From Brucella haematophila (GTDB taxonomy: Bacteria; Pseudomonadota; Alphaproteobacteria; Rhizobiales; Rhizobiaceae): a stretch of 64,000 nt of DNA. This document shows positions 43,963 to 52,666 of this stretch, in pieces. Below the pieces are notes generated by a model. That model saw nothing but the letters and a program-made list of their open reading frames with translations, did not search any database and was not told the origin of the DNA. The translations under genes and the position numbers were made by a program. The stretch spans positions 124,001-188,000 of the forward strand of contig NZ_VCPE01000011.1 of assembly GCF_005938105.1 (NCBI RefSeq), written 5' to 3'. The stretch's first letter is position 1, and each line of letters starts with the position of its first letter.

Positions 43963-45528
43963 CTACTCCGCAGCCTGCTCGGCATTGCCCGTGGCGGCGC
44001 GCACCAGTACTTCCGCGTCGAGGCTTGCGCGTTCGAAGACGCCTTCCATGAGGCCCTCGCGCATAACCATCACACGGTCTGACATGCCGATGATTTCCGG
44101 CAGTTCCGACGAGATCATGATGATGCTGAGCCCCTCGGCGGCGAGTTCGCTGATAAAGGCGTGAACCGCGGCCTTGGAGCCGATATCGATGCCCTTGGTC
44201 GGTTCATCGAGAATGATGACCGTCGGATTGGTGGCGAGCCACTTGCCGATGACGACCTTCTGCTGATTGCCGCCGGATAGCGTTCCGACCGGTACGGAAA
44301 GGGCGGCGGCGCGCAGGTCGAAGCGCTCGGCATATTTGCGTGCCAGCGCCAGTTCTTCCGCCATGCGCAGAAAGCCATTGCGCGAGGTGCGGGCAAGCGA
44401 CGGCAGCGAAACATTCTGAAAGATCGGCAGTTGCAGCACCGCGCCGTGGCGTCCGCGCTCTTCCGGCACATAGACAATGCCATGGGCTACCGCGTCGCCG
44501 GGGCGGCGGATGCTGATCTCGCGATCTTCAAGCGTCACACGGCCACGCGATGGCTTGGTTATGCCAAACAGCGATTGTGCAAATTCCGAGCGCCCGGCGC
44601 CGACGAGGCCGTAAACGCCGAGGATTTCACCCTTGCGCAGTTCAAAGGAAATGTCGCGAAACTCGGTCGGGTGCGAATAGTTTTCAACCTTCAGCACCGG
44701 CTTGCCGATGGCGACATCCTGCTTGGGAAAGGCCTGATCGACAGACCGCCCGACCATCATGCGCACGATATCGTTCTGCCGCGTATCGGCAAGCGTGCCA
44801 TGTCCGACGGCGTGCCCGTCGCGGAAAACCGCATAATTATCGGCGATTTCGTAAACTTCATCGAATTTGTGGCTGATGAACAGGATGGCTTTGCCCTGCG
44901 CTTTCAGCCGCGCCACGATGCGAAACAGATCGTCCACTTCCTTGCGCGACAAGGCTGCGGTCGGCTCGTCCATGATGACGATGCGCGAATCCACCGACAG
45001 CGCGCGGGCAATGGCGACCAGATGGCGCTGGGCGATGGACAGTTCCTTCAGCTTGATGCGGGCGTCGACCGTCGTTTCCAGCGAGGATAGCAATGCTTGC
45101 GAACGGGCATAGACGGCCTTCCAGTTGACGAAGCCGAATTTCGTGCGCGGCGCATGGCCGAGATAGATATTTTCGCCCACCGACAATTCGTCAAAGAGCA
45201 CGGTTTCCTGATGAATGGCCGTTACGCCGTGATCGGTCGCATCCTGCGCCGTCGCCAGATGCACCGGCTTGCCGTCGATGAGGATTTCACCTTCATCGGG
45301 CTGGTAAATGCCGGTGAGGATTTTCACGAGCGTGGACTTGCCCGCGCCGTTCTCGCCGATCAGTGCGGTCACCTTACCGGGATAGAGCGCGATATTGACG
45401 TCATCGAGCGCACGCACACCGGGAAATGTCTTGGCAATGCCGCGCATTTCCAGAATGGGCTGGTCCGTCATGGCAAGCACCGTCTGCTCACCGCTGGAAT
45501 CGCCGCTTGAGAGAAAAGCTGCATTCAT
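43963..45528 (-). CDS. rhaT: rhamnose ABC transporter ATP-binding protein RhaT
   Basis: A 521-residue sugar ABC ATPase of the RbsA/AraG type with two nucleotide-binding domains in tandem. The first has GENGAGKSTLVKILTG; the second has a degenerate Walker A (GLVGAGRSEFAQSLFG) and the signature LSGGNQQKV with VIILDEPTKGID. The ATG at 45528 follows AGGTG; a second ATG at 45471 lacks a comparable site. It is separated from rhaS by a hairpin and a repeat, so it may be expressed at a lower level than the binding protein. Confidence 0.88.
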   Translation of the reverse strand: MNAAFLSSGDSSGEQTVLAMTDQPILEMRGIAKTFPGVRALDDVNIALYPGKVTALIGENGAGKSTLVKILTGIYQPDEGEILIDGKPVHLATAQDATDHGVTAIHQETVLFDELSVGENIYLGHAPRTKFGFVNWKAVYARSQALLSSLETTVDARIKLKELSIAQRHLVAIARALSVDSRIVIMDEPTAALSRKEVDDLFRIVARLKAQGKAILFISHKFDEVYEIADNYAVFRDGHAVGHGTLADTRQNDIVRMMVGRSVDQAFPKQDVAIGKPVLKVENYSHPTEFRDISFELRKGEILGVYGLVGAGRSEFAQSLFGITKPSRGRVTLEDREISIRRPGDAVAHGIVYVPEERGRHGAVLQLPIFQNVSLPSLARTSRNGFLRMAEELALARKYAERFDLRAAALSVPVGTLSGGNQQKVVIGKWLATNPTVIILDEPTKGIDIGSKAAVHAFISELAAEGLSIIMISSELPEIIGMSDRVMVMREGLMEGVFERASLDAEVLVRAATGNAEQAAE

Positions 45529-45560
45529 TGCAGACACCTGAAATCGATTCTGGGGAACGG

Positions 45561-45596
45561 GAGGCGGCACCCGTTCAGCGAATGCCGCCTCTTTTT
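45561..45596. other. stable stem-loop between rhaS and rhaT
   Basis: GAGGCGGCA at 45561-45569 pairs with TGCCGCCTC at 45583-45591 (9 bp). The T run lies on the plus strand, opposite to the rha transcript, so on the rha mRNA this is a hairpin without a U tract. Such structures often protect the upstream binding-protein message. Confidence 0.5.
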
Positions 45597-45600
45597 AAAA

Positions 45601-45646
45601 TGCGCATCGTGTCCGAAAACCGTTTCACACTTTTCGGGATGCGCTT
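45601..45646. repeat. RIME-like repeat, copy D
   Basis: The reverse complement reads GCGCATCCCGAAAAGTGTGA and continues with ACGGTTTTCGGACACGATGC, an element common between genes of Rhizobiales. It shares the core AAAGTGTGAA(G/A)CGGTTTT with copy B. It lies directly after rhaS. Confidence 0.55.
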
Positions 45647-45651
45647 TCCGA

Positions 45652-46647
45652 TCAGAAGACCTTGGAGAACTGGTCGATGTTCTTCTCGTCATAGACGAAA
45701 GGATCGCTCATCGCGGCTTCGCCGTTTTCGCCGATCTTGATCTTGCCCATGCGTCCGGCATTGATTTCGGAACCCGGCTTGCCATCAGCATCACCCTTCA
45801 CGAGGTGATAGGCGATCTGCGTTGCGGAATAGCCGAGATCGATCGGGTTCCAGATGGCGAATTCCTTGGTCGCGCCGGACTTGATGGCACCAGCCATTTC
45901 GGACGGCAGGCCGAGGCCCGTCACATAGACATCGCCGATCTTGCCAGCATCTTTCACGGCCTGCGAAGCGGCCAGAACGCCCACGGTGGTTGGCGCCACG
46001 ATGACCTTGACGTTCGGGTTCGACTTCAGAAGGCCCTGTGCTTCACGATAGCTCTTGTCGGCCAGATCGTCGCCATAGACGGTCGTGACCAGATTGAGGC
46101 CGGGGAAGTCCTTGAGCTGCTTCTTCATCTCGCCGATCCAGATATTCTGGTTGGTCGAGGTGGTGGTGGCGGACAGGATCGCGAAATCGCCCTTGCCGTC
46201 CGGTAGGTGGTCGGCAGCAAGCTTCAGGCACATCTTGCCGATCAGTTCATTGGACGATGGGTTGAGATGCACGATACGGCCAGCCGGAGCGACACCCGAA
46301 TCCCAAGAAATGACCTTGATGCCGCGCTGGGCAGCCTTTTTCAGCGCTGGTACGACCGCATCCGGGTCGTTTGCGGAAATGGCGATGGCGTTCACGCCTT
46401 GCGCAATCAGCGAATTGATGACTTCGATCTGGCCTTCGGCAGTCGTGGTGGTCGGGCCGGTATAGATGACCTCGACGCCGCCAAGTTCCTTGGCAGCTTC
46501 CTGCGCACCCTTGTTGGCGGCTTCAAAGAAGCCGTTGCCGAGCGACTTCGCGACGAGCGCGATCTTCATGTCGGCTGCCTGCGCCTGACTTGCCATGAAG
46601 GCGACGGCCAGTGCAGTACCAAGTGCGAGTTTCTTGAAAAGCTTCAT
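45652..46647 (-). CDS. rhaS: rhamnose-binding periplasmic protein RhaS
   Basis: A 331-residue substrate-binding protein with a signal peptide (about residues 1-24, MASQAQA cleavage region). It has the type I periplasmic-binding fold of sugar binders (DMKIALVAKSLGNGFFEAAN; GVNAIAISANDPDAVVPALK). It delivers L-rhamnose to RhaTPQ. It follows rhaR by 75 bases, with a GGAGG-like site before the ATG. Confidence 0.9.
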   Translation of the reverse strand: MKLFKKLALGTALAVAFMASQAQAADMKIALVAKSLGNGFFEAANKGAQEAAKELGGVEVIYTGPTTTTAEGQIEVINSLIAQGVNAIAISANDPDAVVPALKKAAQRGIKVISWDSGVAPAGRIVHLNPSSNELIGKMCLKLAADHLPDGKGDFAILSATTTSTNQNIWIGEMKKQLKDFPGLNLVTTVYGDDLADKSYREAQGLLKSNPNVKVIVAPTTVGVLAASQAVKDAGKIGDVYVTGLGLPSEMAGAIKSGATKEFAIWNPIDLGYSATQIAYHLVKGDADGKPGSEINAGRMGKIKIGENGEAAMSDPFVYDEKNIDQFSKVF

Positions 46648-46722
46648 GTCTCATTCCTCCCAGTATAAAGACATATGTTTCACGATGATCCCGGCATTGA
46701 CCGGGATGATAATAGAGTTGGC

Positions 46723-47547
46723 TCAGGCAACCTCGGCGGAATCCCCCTGTTCGCCGCCCTTGCTGGCATTTGCGGAAACCTGCGCTACAATCAGCCGGAT
46801 ACCCGCATTTTCGACCATCCGCCGCGCCTCATCGGAAATGCCGTCATCGGTGATCAGCGTGCTGACACGGTCGAGCGGGCAAAGGATGAGGCTGGAACGG
46901 CGGGTGAATTTCGATGAATCGACCATCAGGACAAGTTCGTCCGCCTGACCCATCAGTTTCTGTTCGCTCTGGATGATCAGCGCGTCGGATTCCATCACGC
47001 CGAGCGGGCTGACACCCTGACAGCCCATGAACATGCGCCGACCGTAAAAATTACGGATGACGTCATTGTCGAAAGGCGAAAGGATCAGGCTCTGGTCGCG
47101 GTAGATCGCGCCGCCGGGCACGATCACCGTGCTTTTCGACTGCCGCAACAGATGTTCGGCAATGGCGAAGGAATTGGTCAGAACCTGAAGGCGGCGCACT
47201 GTGAGATAATGCACCATCTGGAATGTTGTGGAGCCGCCATTGATGATGATGCTGTCGCCTTCATCGCAAAGCGCCACAGCTTCGCGGGCGATGGCGCGCT
47301 TGCGATCACCATTTTCAGACTCGGAAACCTTGAACGGACGCCCTGCCAGACTGCCGAACTGCGGCGGATGGATGGCTTCGGCCCCACCGCGCACGCGCTT
47401 GATGCGGCCCTGCATATGCAACGATGCGATATCGCGCCGAAGGGTCGCTTCCGACGCCTCCGTCAATTCCACCAGATCCTGAATGGTGATCACCGGTTTC
47501 TCCTGAACAGCGCTCAGGATGATGCGGTGGCGCTCTCTTTCGTGCAT
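46723..47547 (-). CDS. rhaR: DeoR-family regulator of rhamnose genes
   Basis: A 274-residue DeoR regulator: N-terminal helix-turn-helix (DLVELTEASEATLRRDIASL; about residues 22-41) and a sugar-phosphate-binding C-terminal domain (IINGGSTTFQMVHYL). The ATG at 47547 follows AGGAGGAG; an in-frame ATG at 47565 has no such site. It heads the rhaRSTPQUK unit and faces rhaDI across the large inverted repeat, its likely operator. Confidence 0.88.
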   Translation of the reverse strand: MHERERHRIILSAVQEKPVITIQDLVELTEASEATLRRDIASLHMQGRIKRVRGGAEAIHPPQFGSLAGRPFKVSESENGDRKRAIAREAVALCDEGDSIIINGGSTTFQMVHYLTVRRLQVLTNSFAIAEHLLRQSKSTVIVPGGAIYRDQSLILSPFDNDVIRNFYGRRMFMGCQGVSPLGVMESDALIIQSEQKLMGQADELVLMVDSSKFTRRSSLILCPLDRVSTLITDDGISDEARRMVENAGIRLIVAQVSANASKGGEQGDSAEVA

Positions 47548-47564
47548 GGCTCCTCCTGCTTCCA

Positions 47565-47593
47565 TCTATTCTCATATTGCTGGCGCATGTCAA
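47565..47593 (-). promoter_or_regulatory. candidate promoter of rhaRSTPQUK
   Basis: On the minus strand TTGACA (47593-47588) and AATAGA (47570-47565) are 17 bases apart. The -35 hexamer is the outer end of the left 19-bp repeat arm. Confidence 0.45.
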
Positions 47594-47660
47594 TCATAAA
47601 CAATCAATAATTCGCACATGCGTGAATTATTTGATTGGTTGTGATTGTTTATGATTGACA
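47588..47660. promoter_or_regulatory. 19-bp perfect inverted repeat: divergent rha operator
   Basis: TGTCAATCATAAACAATCA at 47588-47606 is exactly mirrored at 47642-47660. A second inverted repeat, AATAATTC/GAATTATT (47606-47613, 47624-47631), lies inside. Both outer ends form TTGACA hexamers of promoters pointing away from each other. This is the expected control site for the DeoR-type RhaR. Confidence 0.75.
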
Positions 47661-47683
47661 GTATTTCGTTTCATGCGTCATAT
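47655..47683 (+). promoter_or_regulatory. candidate promoter of rhaDI
   Basis: TTGACA at 47655-47660 and TCATAT at 47678-47683 are 17 bases apart and face rhaD. The -35 element is the outer end of the right repeat arm. Confidence 0.6.
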
Positions 47684-47770
47684 CTGCCGCCAACATGATC
47701 GCTCGCGCATGGGAAGGATATGCGCGCTGCGATTGGCCATAACCTGGCATAACTGACTTGGGAGGATGAT

Positions 47771-49867
47771 ATGGTGGTCAGCAATCGGCTGCTCGATAAT
47801 CGCTGGGACGACGCCAAGGCGGCAACGCTGGATGAGCCGGGAAAGCTGCTTTACCGCTCCAATCTGCTCGGGTCTGACAAGCGTATCACCAATTACGGCG
47901 GCGGCAACACCTCTGCCAAGGTCGAGGAAATTGATCCGCTGACCGGCGAAAAGGTTCAGGTTCTCTGGGTCAAGGGTTCGGGCGGCGATGTCGGCACCAT
48001 CAAGCTCGACGGTTTTGCCACGCTTTATCAGGACAAGCTGGATGCTCTGAAAGGCATCTATAAGGGCGTTGAGGATGAGGACCGCATGGTCGGCTTCTTG
48101 CCGCACTGCACCTTCAACCTCAATCCGCGCGCGGCATCCATCGATACGCCGCTGCATGGTTTCGTCGCTTTCAGCCATGTCGATCACATGCATCCCGATG
48201 CGATCATCGCGATTGCTGCGTCGAAAAATTCCCGCGAGCTGACGGCGGAGATTTTCGGTGACGATATTGGCTGGCTGCCATGGCGCCGCCCGGGTTTCCA
48301 GCTCGGTCTCGATCTCGAAGCTTTCGTCAGGGCGCATCCGCAGGCCAAGGGCGTAGTCCTTGAAAGTCATGGGCTTTTCACCTGGGCCAATGATGCGAAG
48401 ACCTGCTACGAAACCACGCTCGCCATCATCAACAAGGCCATTGAATGGCTGGACCAGAAGACGGCTGGCAAAGCCGCTTTCGGCGGTGCTGTCACACAAA
48501 GCCTGGCTGCTGCGGAACGTCGCGCCATCGCAGCGCGGCTGATGCCGGAAATTCGCGGCCTCATCGGCAAGGAAGAGCGCAAGCTCGGCCATTTCGATGA
48601 TCAGGATGCGGTGCTGGAATTCGTGAATGCAAAGGAACTGCGCCCGCTGGCCGCTTTGGGCACGTCCTGCCCGGATCATTTCCTGCGCACCAAAATCCGC
48701 CCGCTGGTCGTCAATTTCGATCCGTCCAAGCCGGATGTCGATGCCATCGTTGCCGGGCTTGAAGACGCGCTGGAAGCCTATCGCGCCGATTACAAGCGCT
48801 ATTATGAGGCTTGCAAGCACGACAATTCGCCAAAGATGCGCGATCCCAATCCGGTGATTTTTCTGATCCCCGGCGTCGGCATGCTGTCTTTTGCCCGCGA
48901 CAAGGCGACGGCGCGGATCGCTGGCGAATTCTATGTCAATGCAATCAACGTTATGCGCGGCGCATCCGCTGTGTCCGAATATCAGGGCCTGCCGGAACAG
49001 GAAGCCTTCGACATTGAATATTGGCTGCTTGAGGAAGCCAAGCTGCAACGCATGCCAAAGCCGAAAAGCCTTGCCGGACGCATCGCGCTTATCACCGGCG
49101 GCGCTGGCGGCATCGGCTATGCCACCGCCGAGCGGCTGGCGGGCGAGGGCGCTTGCGTGGTTCTGGCGGATATTGACGCAGAATCGCTCAAATCCGCTCA
49201 CGCCAATCTGTCAAAGCGTTTTGGCGCCGATCAGGTTCGCAGCGTCGCGCTGAACGTGACCGACGAAAAGGGCGTCGCAAACGCCTTTGTCGAAGCCAGC
49301 GTCGAGCTGGGCGGCATCGACATTCTGGTCTCCAATGCAGGCATCGCGTCATCGGCTCCGGTCGAAGCGACCGAATTGTCGATGTGGAACCGCAATATCG
49401 ACATTCTGGCGACCGGGTATTTCCTCGTGTCGCGGGAGGCCTTCCGCCTGTTCCGCCGCCAGAAGATCGGCGGCAATGTGGTGTTCGTCGCTTCCAAGAA
49501 TGGTCTGGCCGCTTCACCCAATGCGTCCGCCTATTGCACGGCCAAGGCTGCTGAAATCCATCTGGCCCGCTGTCTGGCGCTGGAAGGTGCTGATGCCGGC
49601 ATCCGCGTCAATGTGGTCAATCCTGATGCGGTTTTGCGCGGCTCCAAGATCTGGGATGGCGAGTGGCGTGAACAGCGCGCGGCATCCTCCAAGATCGATG
49701 TTTCGGAGCTGGAGGAGCATTATCGCAAGCGGTCGCTGCTGAAGCTCAATGTCCTGCCGGAAGATATCGCCGAGGCGATCTATTTCCTCGCCAGCGATGC
49801 TTCGGCTAAATCCACCGGCAATATCATCAATGTCGATGCCGGGAACCAGCAGAGTTTTCCGCGCTGA
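47771..49867 (+). CDS. rhaD: bifunctional rhamnulose-1-phosphate aldolase / lactaldehyde dehydrogenase-like SDR
   Basis: A 698-residue fusion. The N-terminal 400 residues are a class II aldolase/adducin domain with metal-binding histidines in HVDHMHPDAIIAIAAS and VLESHGLFTW. The C-terminal 270 residues are an SDR (ALITGGAGGIGYATAERLAGE; YCTAKAAEIHLARCL). The aldolase splits L-rhamnulose-1-phosphate into dihydroxyacetone phosphate and L-lactaldehyde; the SDR part probably oxidises or reduces the lactaldehyde. The same fusion occurs in rhizobial rhaD. GGGAGGA precedes the ATG. Confidence 0.9.
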   Translation: MVVSNRLLDNRWDDAKAATLDEPGKLLYRSNLLGSDKRITNYGGGNTSAKVEEIDPLTGEKVQVLWVKGSGGDVGTIKLDGFATLYQDKLDALKGIYKGVEDEDRMVGFLPHCTFNLNPRAASIDTPLHGFVAFSHVDHMHPDAIIAIAASKNSRELTAEIFGDDIGWLPWRRPGFQLGLDLEAFVRAHPQAKGVVLESHGLFTWANDAKTCYETTLAIINKAIEWLDQKTAGKAAFGGAVTQSLAAAERRAIAARLMPEIRGLIGKEERKLGHFDDQDAVLEFVNAKELRPLAALGTSCPDHFLRTKIRPLVVNFDPSKPDVDAIVAGLEDALEAYRADYKRYYEACKHDNSPKMRDPNPVIFLIPGVGMLSFARDKATARIAGEFYVNAINVMRGASAVSEYQGLPEQEAFDIEYWLLEEAKLQRMPKPKSLAGRIALITGGAGGIGYATAERLAGEGACVVLADIDAESLKSAHANLSKRFGADQVRSVALNVTDEKGVANAFVEASVELGGIDILVSNAGIASSAPVEATELSMWNRNIDILATGYFLVSREAFRLFRRQKIGGNVVFVASKNGLAASPNASAYCTAKAAEIHLARCLALEGADAGIRVNVVNPDAVLRGSKIWDGEWREQRAASSKIDVSELEEHYRKRSLLKLNVLPEDIAEAIYFLASDASAKSTGNIINVDAGNQQSFPR

Positions 49868-49897
49868 CCGTATAATCAGGACATTCTGGGAGGAACC

Positions 49898-51190
49898 ATG
49901 TCCGATCAACGTATTTCGGCGGATTTCATCGCCGAGCATAATTCCGGTTTCGAAAAGGCGCTGAAGAGCGATTATCAGGCGCTGGGTGCGCAGCTGGCAC
50001 GTCGCGGCATCGAGATCGATACCGTTACCGACAAGGTGGCAAGCTATTTCGTCGCCGTGCCTTCGTGGGGCACTGGCACCGGCGGCACCCGTTTCGGTCG
50101 CTTTCCCGGCGGCGGCGAGCCGCGTGGCATTTTCGACAAGCTGGACGATTGCGCCGTCATCAACGAGCTTTCGCGCGCAACGCCGAATGTATCGCTGCAT
50201 ATTCCGTGGGACAAGGCAGACCCGAAGAAGCTGAAAGCCCATGCCGCAGCGCTGGGCCTCGGCTTCGACGCGATGAATTCCAACACGTTCTCGGACGCGG
50301 CTGATCAGAAACTGTCCTACAAATACGGATCGCTCACCCATGTCGATGCGGCGGTGCGGGCGCAGGCTGTTGACCACAATCTCGAATGTATCGAAATCGG
50401 CAATGCCATCGGCTCCAAGGCGTTGACGGTCTGGCTCGGCGACGGGTCCAATTTCCCCGGCCAGCAGAATTTCACCCGTGCTTTCGAGCGCTATCTCGCT
50501 TCGATGGGCGAAATCTACAAAGCGCTGCCCGATGACTGGCGCTTGTTCTCCGAGCATAAAATGTATGAACCGGCCTTCTATTCGACGGTGGTTCAGGACT
50601 GGGGCACAAACTATCTCATCGCTTCGACGCTCGGTCCCAAGGCGCAATGTCTGGTCGATCTCGGCCACCATGCGCCCAACACCAATATCGAAATGATCGT
50701 GGCGCGGCTGATGCAGTTCGGCAAGCTCGGCGGGTTCCATTTCAACGACAGCAAATATGGCGATGACGATCTCGATGCCGGTTCCATCGATCCCTATCGC
50801 CTGTTTCTGGTTTTCAACGAGCTGGTGGATGCCGAATATCGCGGCGTGAAGGATTTTAACCCGGCGCATATGATCGACCAGTCGCACAATGTGACTGATC
50901 CGCTGGAGAGCCTCATTTCGTCGGCAAATGAAATCCGCCGCGCTTATGCGCAAGCGTTGCTGGTGGACCGCGAGGCGCTGGAAACCTATCAGCAGGAAAA
51001 CGACGCGCTGATGGCATCCGATACGCTGAAACGCGCCTATCGCACCGATGTCGAGCCGATCTTGGCCGAAGCCCGCCGACGCACTGGCGGGGCGATCGAG
51101 CCGATTGCCGCCTATCGCGCCAGTGGGTATCGCCAGAAGGTCGCAGCGGAACGCCCGGAAAGCAAAAGCGACAGCGGCGCTTTCAACTGA
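49898..51190 (+). CDS. rhaI: L-rhamnose isomerase (rhizobial RhaI type)
   Basis: A 430-residue TIM-barrel sugar isomerase converting L-rhamnose to L-rhamnulose. Metal-site segments are visible in LFSEHKMYEPAFYSTVVQDWG, CLVDLGHHAPNTNIEMIVA and FHFNDSKYGDDDLDAGSIDP. It starts 30 bases after rhaD with GGGAGGA upstream and ends the rhaDI operon before a convergent terminator. Confidence 0.9.
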   Translation: MSDQRISADFIAEHNSGFEKALKSDYQALGAQLARRGIEIDTVTDKVASYFVAVPSWGTGTGGTRFGRFPGGGEPRGIFDKLDDCAVINELSRATPNVSLHIPWDKADPKKLKAHAAALGLGFDAMNSNTFSDAADQKLSYKYGSLTHVDAAVRAQAVDHNLECIEIGNAIGSKALTVWLGDGSNFPGQQNFTRAFERYLASMGEIYKALPDDWRLFSEHKMYEPAFYSTVVQDWGTNYLIASTLGPKAQCLVDLGHHAPNTNIEMIVARLMQFGKLGGFHFNDSKYGDDDLDAGSIDPYRLFLVFNELVDAEYRGVKDFNPAHMIDQSHNVTDPLESLISSANEIRRAYAQALLVDREALETYQQENDALMASDTLKRAYRTDVEPILAEARRRTGGAIEPIAAYRASGYRQKVAAERPESKSDSGAFN

Positions 51191-51212
51191 CACACTGACT
51201 GACGTGAAATAA

Positions 51213-51247
51213 AGCGCCGACGGAGAAACTTCGTCGGCGCTGGTCTT
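51213..51247. terminator. hairpin terminator between rhaI and manC
   Basis: AGCGCCGACG at 51213-51222 pairs with CGTCGGCGCT at 51232-51241 (10 bp), followed by GGTCTTTTA. It lies between two convergent operons. Confidence 0.6.
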
Positions 51248-52663
51248 TTATACCCGGCCGTAAATATCGTCGAAACGCACGATATCGTCTTCGCCGAGAT
51301 ATTCGCCGCTCTGCACTTCGATCAGCACCAGGGGCAGAATGCCCGGATTTTCCAGACGGTGCTTGAAGCCGCAGGGAATATAGGTCGACTGGTTGTTGGT
51401 CAGCAGAATTTCCCGGTCGCCATTGGTCACTTTGGCCGTGCCGGACACGACGATCCAGTGTTCGGAACGGTGATGATGCGCCTGTAGGCTCAGGCGGCGT
51501 CCCGGCTTGACCTCGATGCGCTTGATCTTGAAGCCGTCGCCTTCTTCCAGCACGGTATAGGTGCCCCATGGACGGTGGGCGGTGCGGTGCAGCTTGGCGG
51601 CTTCGTGGCCATCGGCGCGCAGGCGGTTGAAAACCTTGCGCACATCCTGCGCCTTGTCGCGATGGGCGACAAGCAGCGCGTCCGGCGTATCGACGACCAG
51701 AAGGTCGTGCACGCCGACAAGGCTGACCAATCGGGTTTCCGACAGAACAAAACTGTTGGTCGTGTCTTCCAGAACGGTTTCGCCGCGCAGGCGGTTGCCA
51801 TCGGCATCCGGATTAATCAGGTCGGCCATGGCGGCCCAGGAACCGATATCCGACCAACCGCAGGAAACGGGAATGCAAGCGATATTGTCGGCCTTTTCCA
51901 TGATGGCATAATCGATGGAAATGGCCGGTGTCGCCGCAAAATCTTCTTTCGGAATCTCGATAGTCGTGGTGTCGCCATTGACGCCGCGGCGCGCATGTTC
52001 GAGCGAAGCCTGCACGCCGTTGAAAATCTCCGGCGCGTGGGCGCGCATCGCTTCCAGCATGGTTCTCGCGGTAAAGCAGAACATGCCCGAATTCCAGAAA
52101 TAGCGTCCGCTCTCGACATAGGCCTGCGCGGTTTCCGCATCGGGCTTCTCGACAAAGCGCAGGACATCCACGCCATCCGCCTCGATATAGCCAAAACCCG
52201 TTTCCGGATGATCGGGCACAATGCCGAATGTCACGATGCGACCGGTTTCGGCAAGCTGCCGCGCCTTTTGAACCGCTTCCGCAAAGGCGGGTTCGTCTTC
52301 GATCAGGTGGTCGGCAGGCATGACCAGTAACGTTGCGTCCGGGCCGTAAGTTGCGGCGGCATGCATGGCCGCAAGCGCCACCGCAGGCGCGGTATCGCGC
52401 CCCAGCGGCTCCAGCAGAAACACATTGTCGGTCTTGGGCGCTTTGGCGTCCGCATAGGCGTCGAGCGTCAGAAACAGAAAATCGCGATTGGTGACGGTCA
52501 GGATGTGATCGACACCTTCAAGCCGTGCCGCCCGGTTATAGGTCTTGCCGATCAACGTGCTGCCGTCTGGCAGTTCGATGAAGGGCTTCGGGTGGGCATC
52601 GCGCGAAAGCGGCCAGAGCCTTGAACCGGAACCGCCGCTGATGATGACAGGAATAAAGCTCAT
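51248..52663 (-). CDS. manC: mannose-1-phosphate guanylyltransferase / mannose-6-phosphate isomerase
   Basis: A 471-residue bifunctional enzyme making GDP-mannose. The N-terminal nucleotidyltransferase begins PVIISGGSGSRLWPLSRDAH. The C-terminal cupin (about residues 350-465) has RPWGTYTVLEEGDGFKIK and LQAHHHRSEHW. GDP-mannose feeds the mannose residues of LPS core and other glycans. It lies 3 bases after manB on the same strand. In Brucella a manB-manC pair on the small chromosome serves the LPS core; the same role is likely. Confidence 0.92.
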   Translation of the reverse strand: MSFIPVIISGGSGSRLWPLSRDAHPKPFIELPDGSTLIGKTYNRAARLEGVDHILTVTNRDFLFLTLDAYADAKAPKTDNVFLLEPLGRDTAPAVALAAMHAAATYGPDATLLVMPADHLIEDEPAFAEAVQKARQLAETGRIVTFGIVPDHPETGFGYIEADGVDVLRFVEKPDAETAQAYVESGRYFWNSGMFCFTARTMLEAMRAHAPEIFNGVQASLEHARRGVNGDTTTIEIPKEDFAATPAISIDYAIMEKADNIACIPVSCGWSDIGSWAAMADLINPDADGNRLRGETVLEDTTNSFVLSETRLVSLVGVHDLLVVDTPDALLVAHRDKAQDVRKVFNRLRADGHEAAKLHRTAHRPWGTYTVLEEGDGFKIKRIEVKPGRRLSLQAHHHRSEHWIVVSGTAKVTNGDREILLTNNQSTYIPCGFKHRLENPGILPLVLIEVQSGEYLGEDDIVRFDDIYGRV

Positions 52664-52666
52664 TGC

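Noticed and set aside
49514-51193. 559-codon minus-strand frame opposite rhaD/rhaI
   Set aside because: Antisense shadow across two rhamnose genes, no domain visible.
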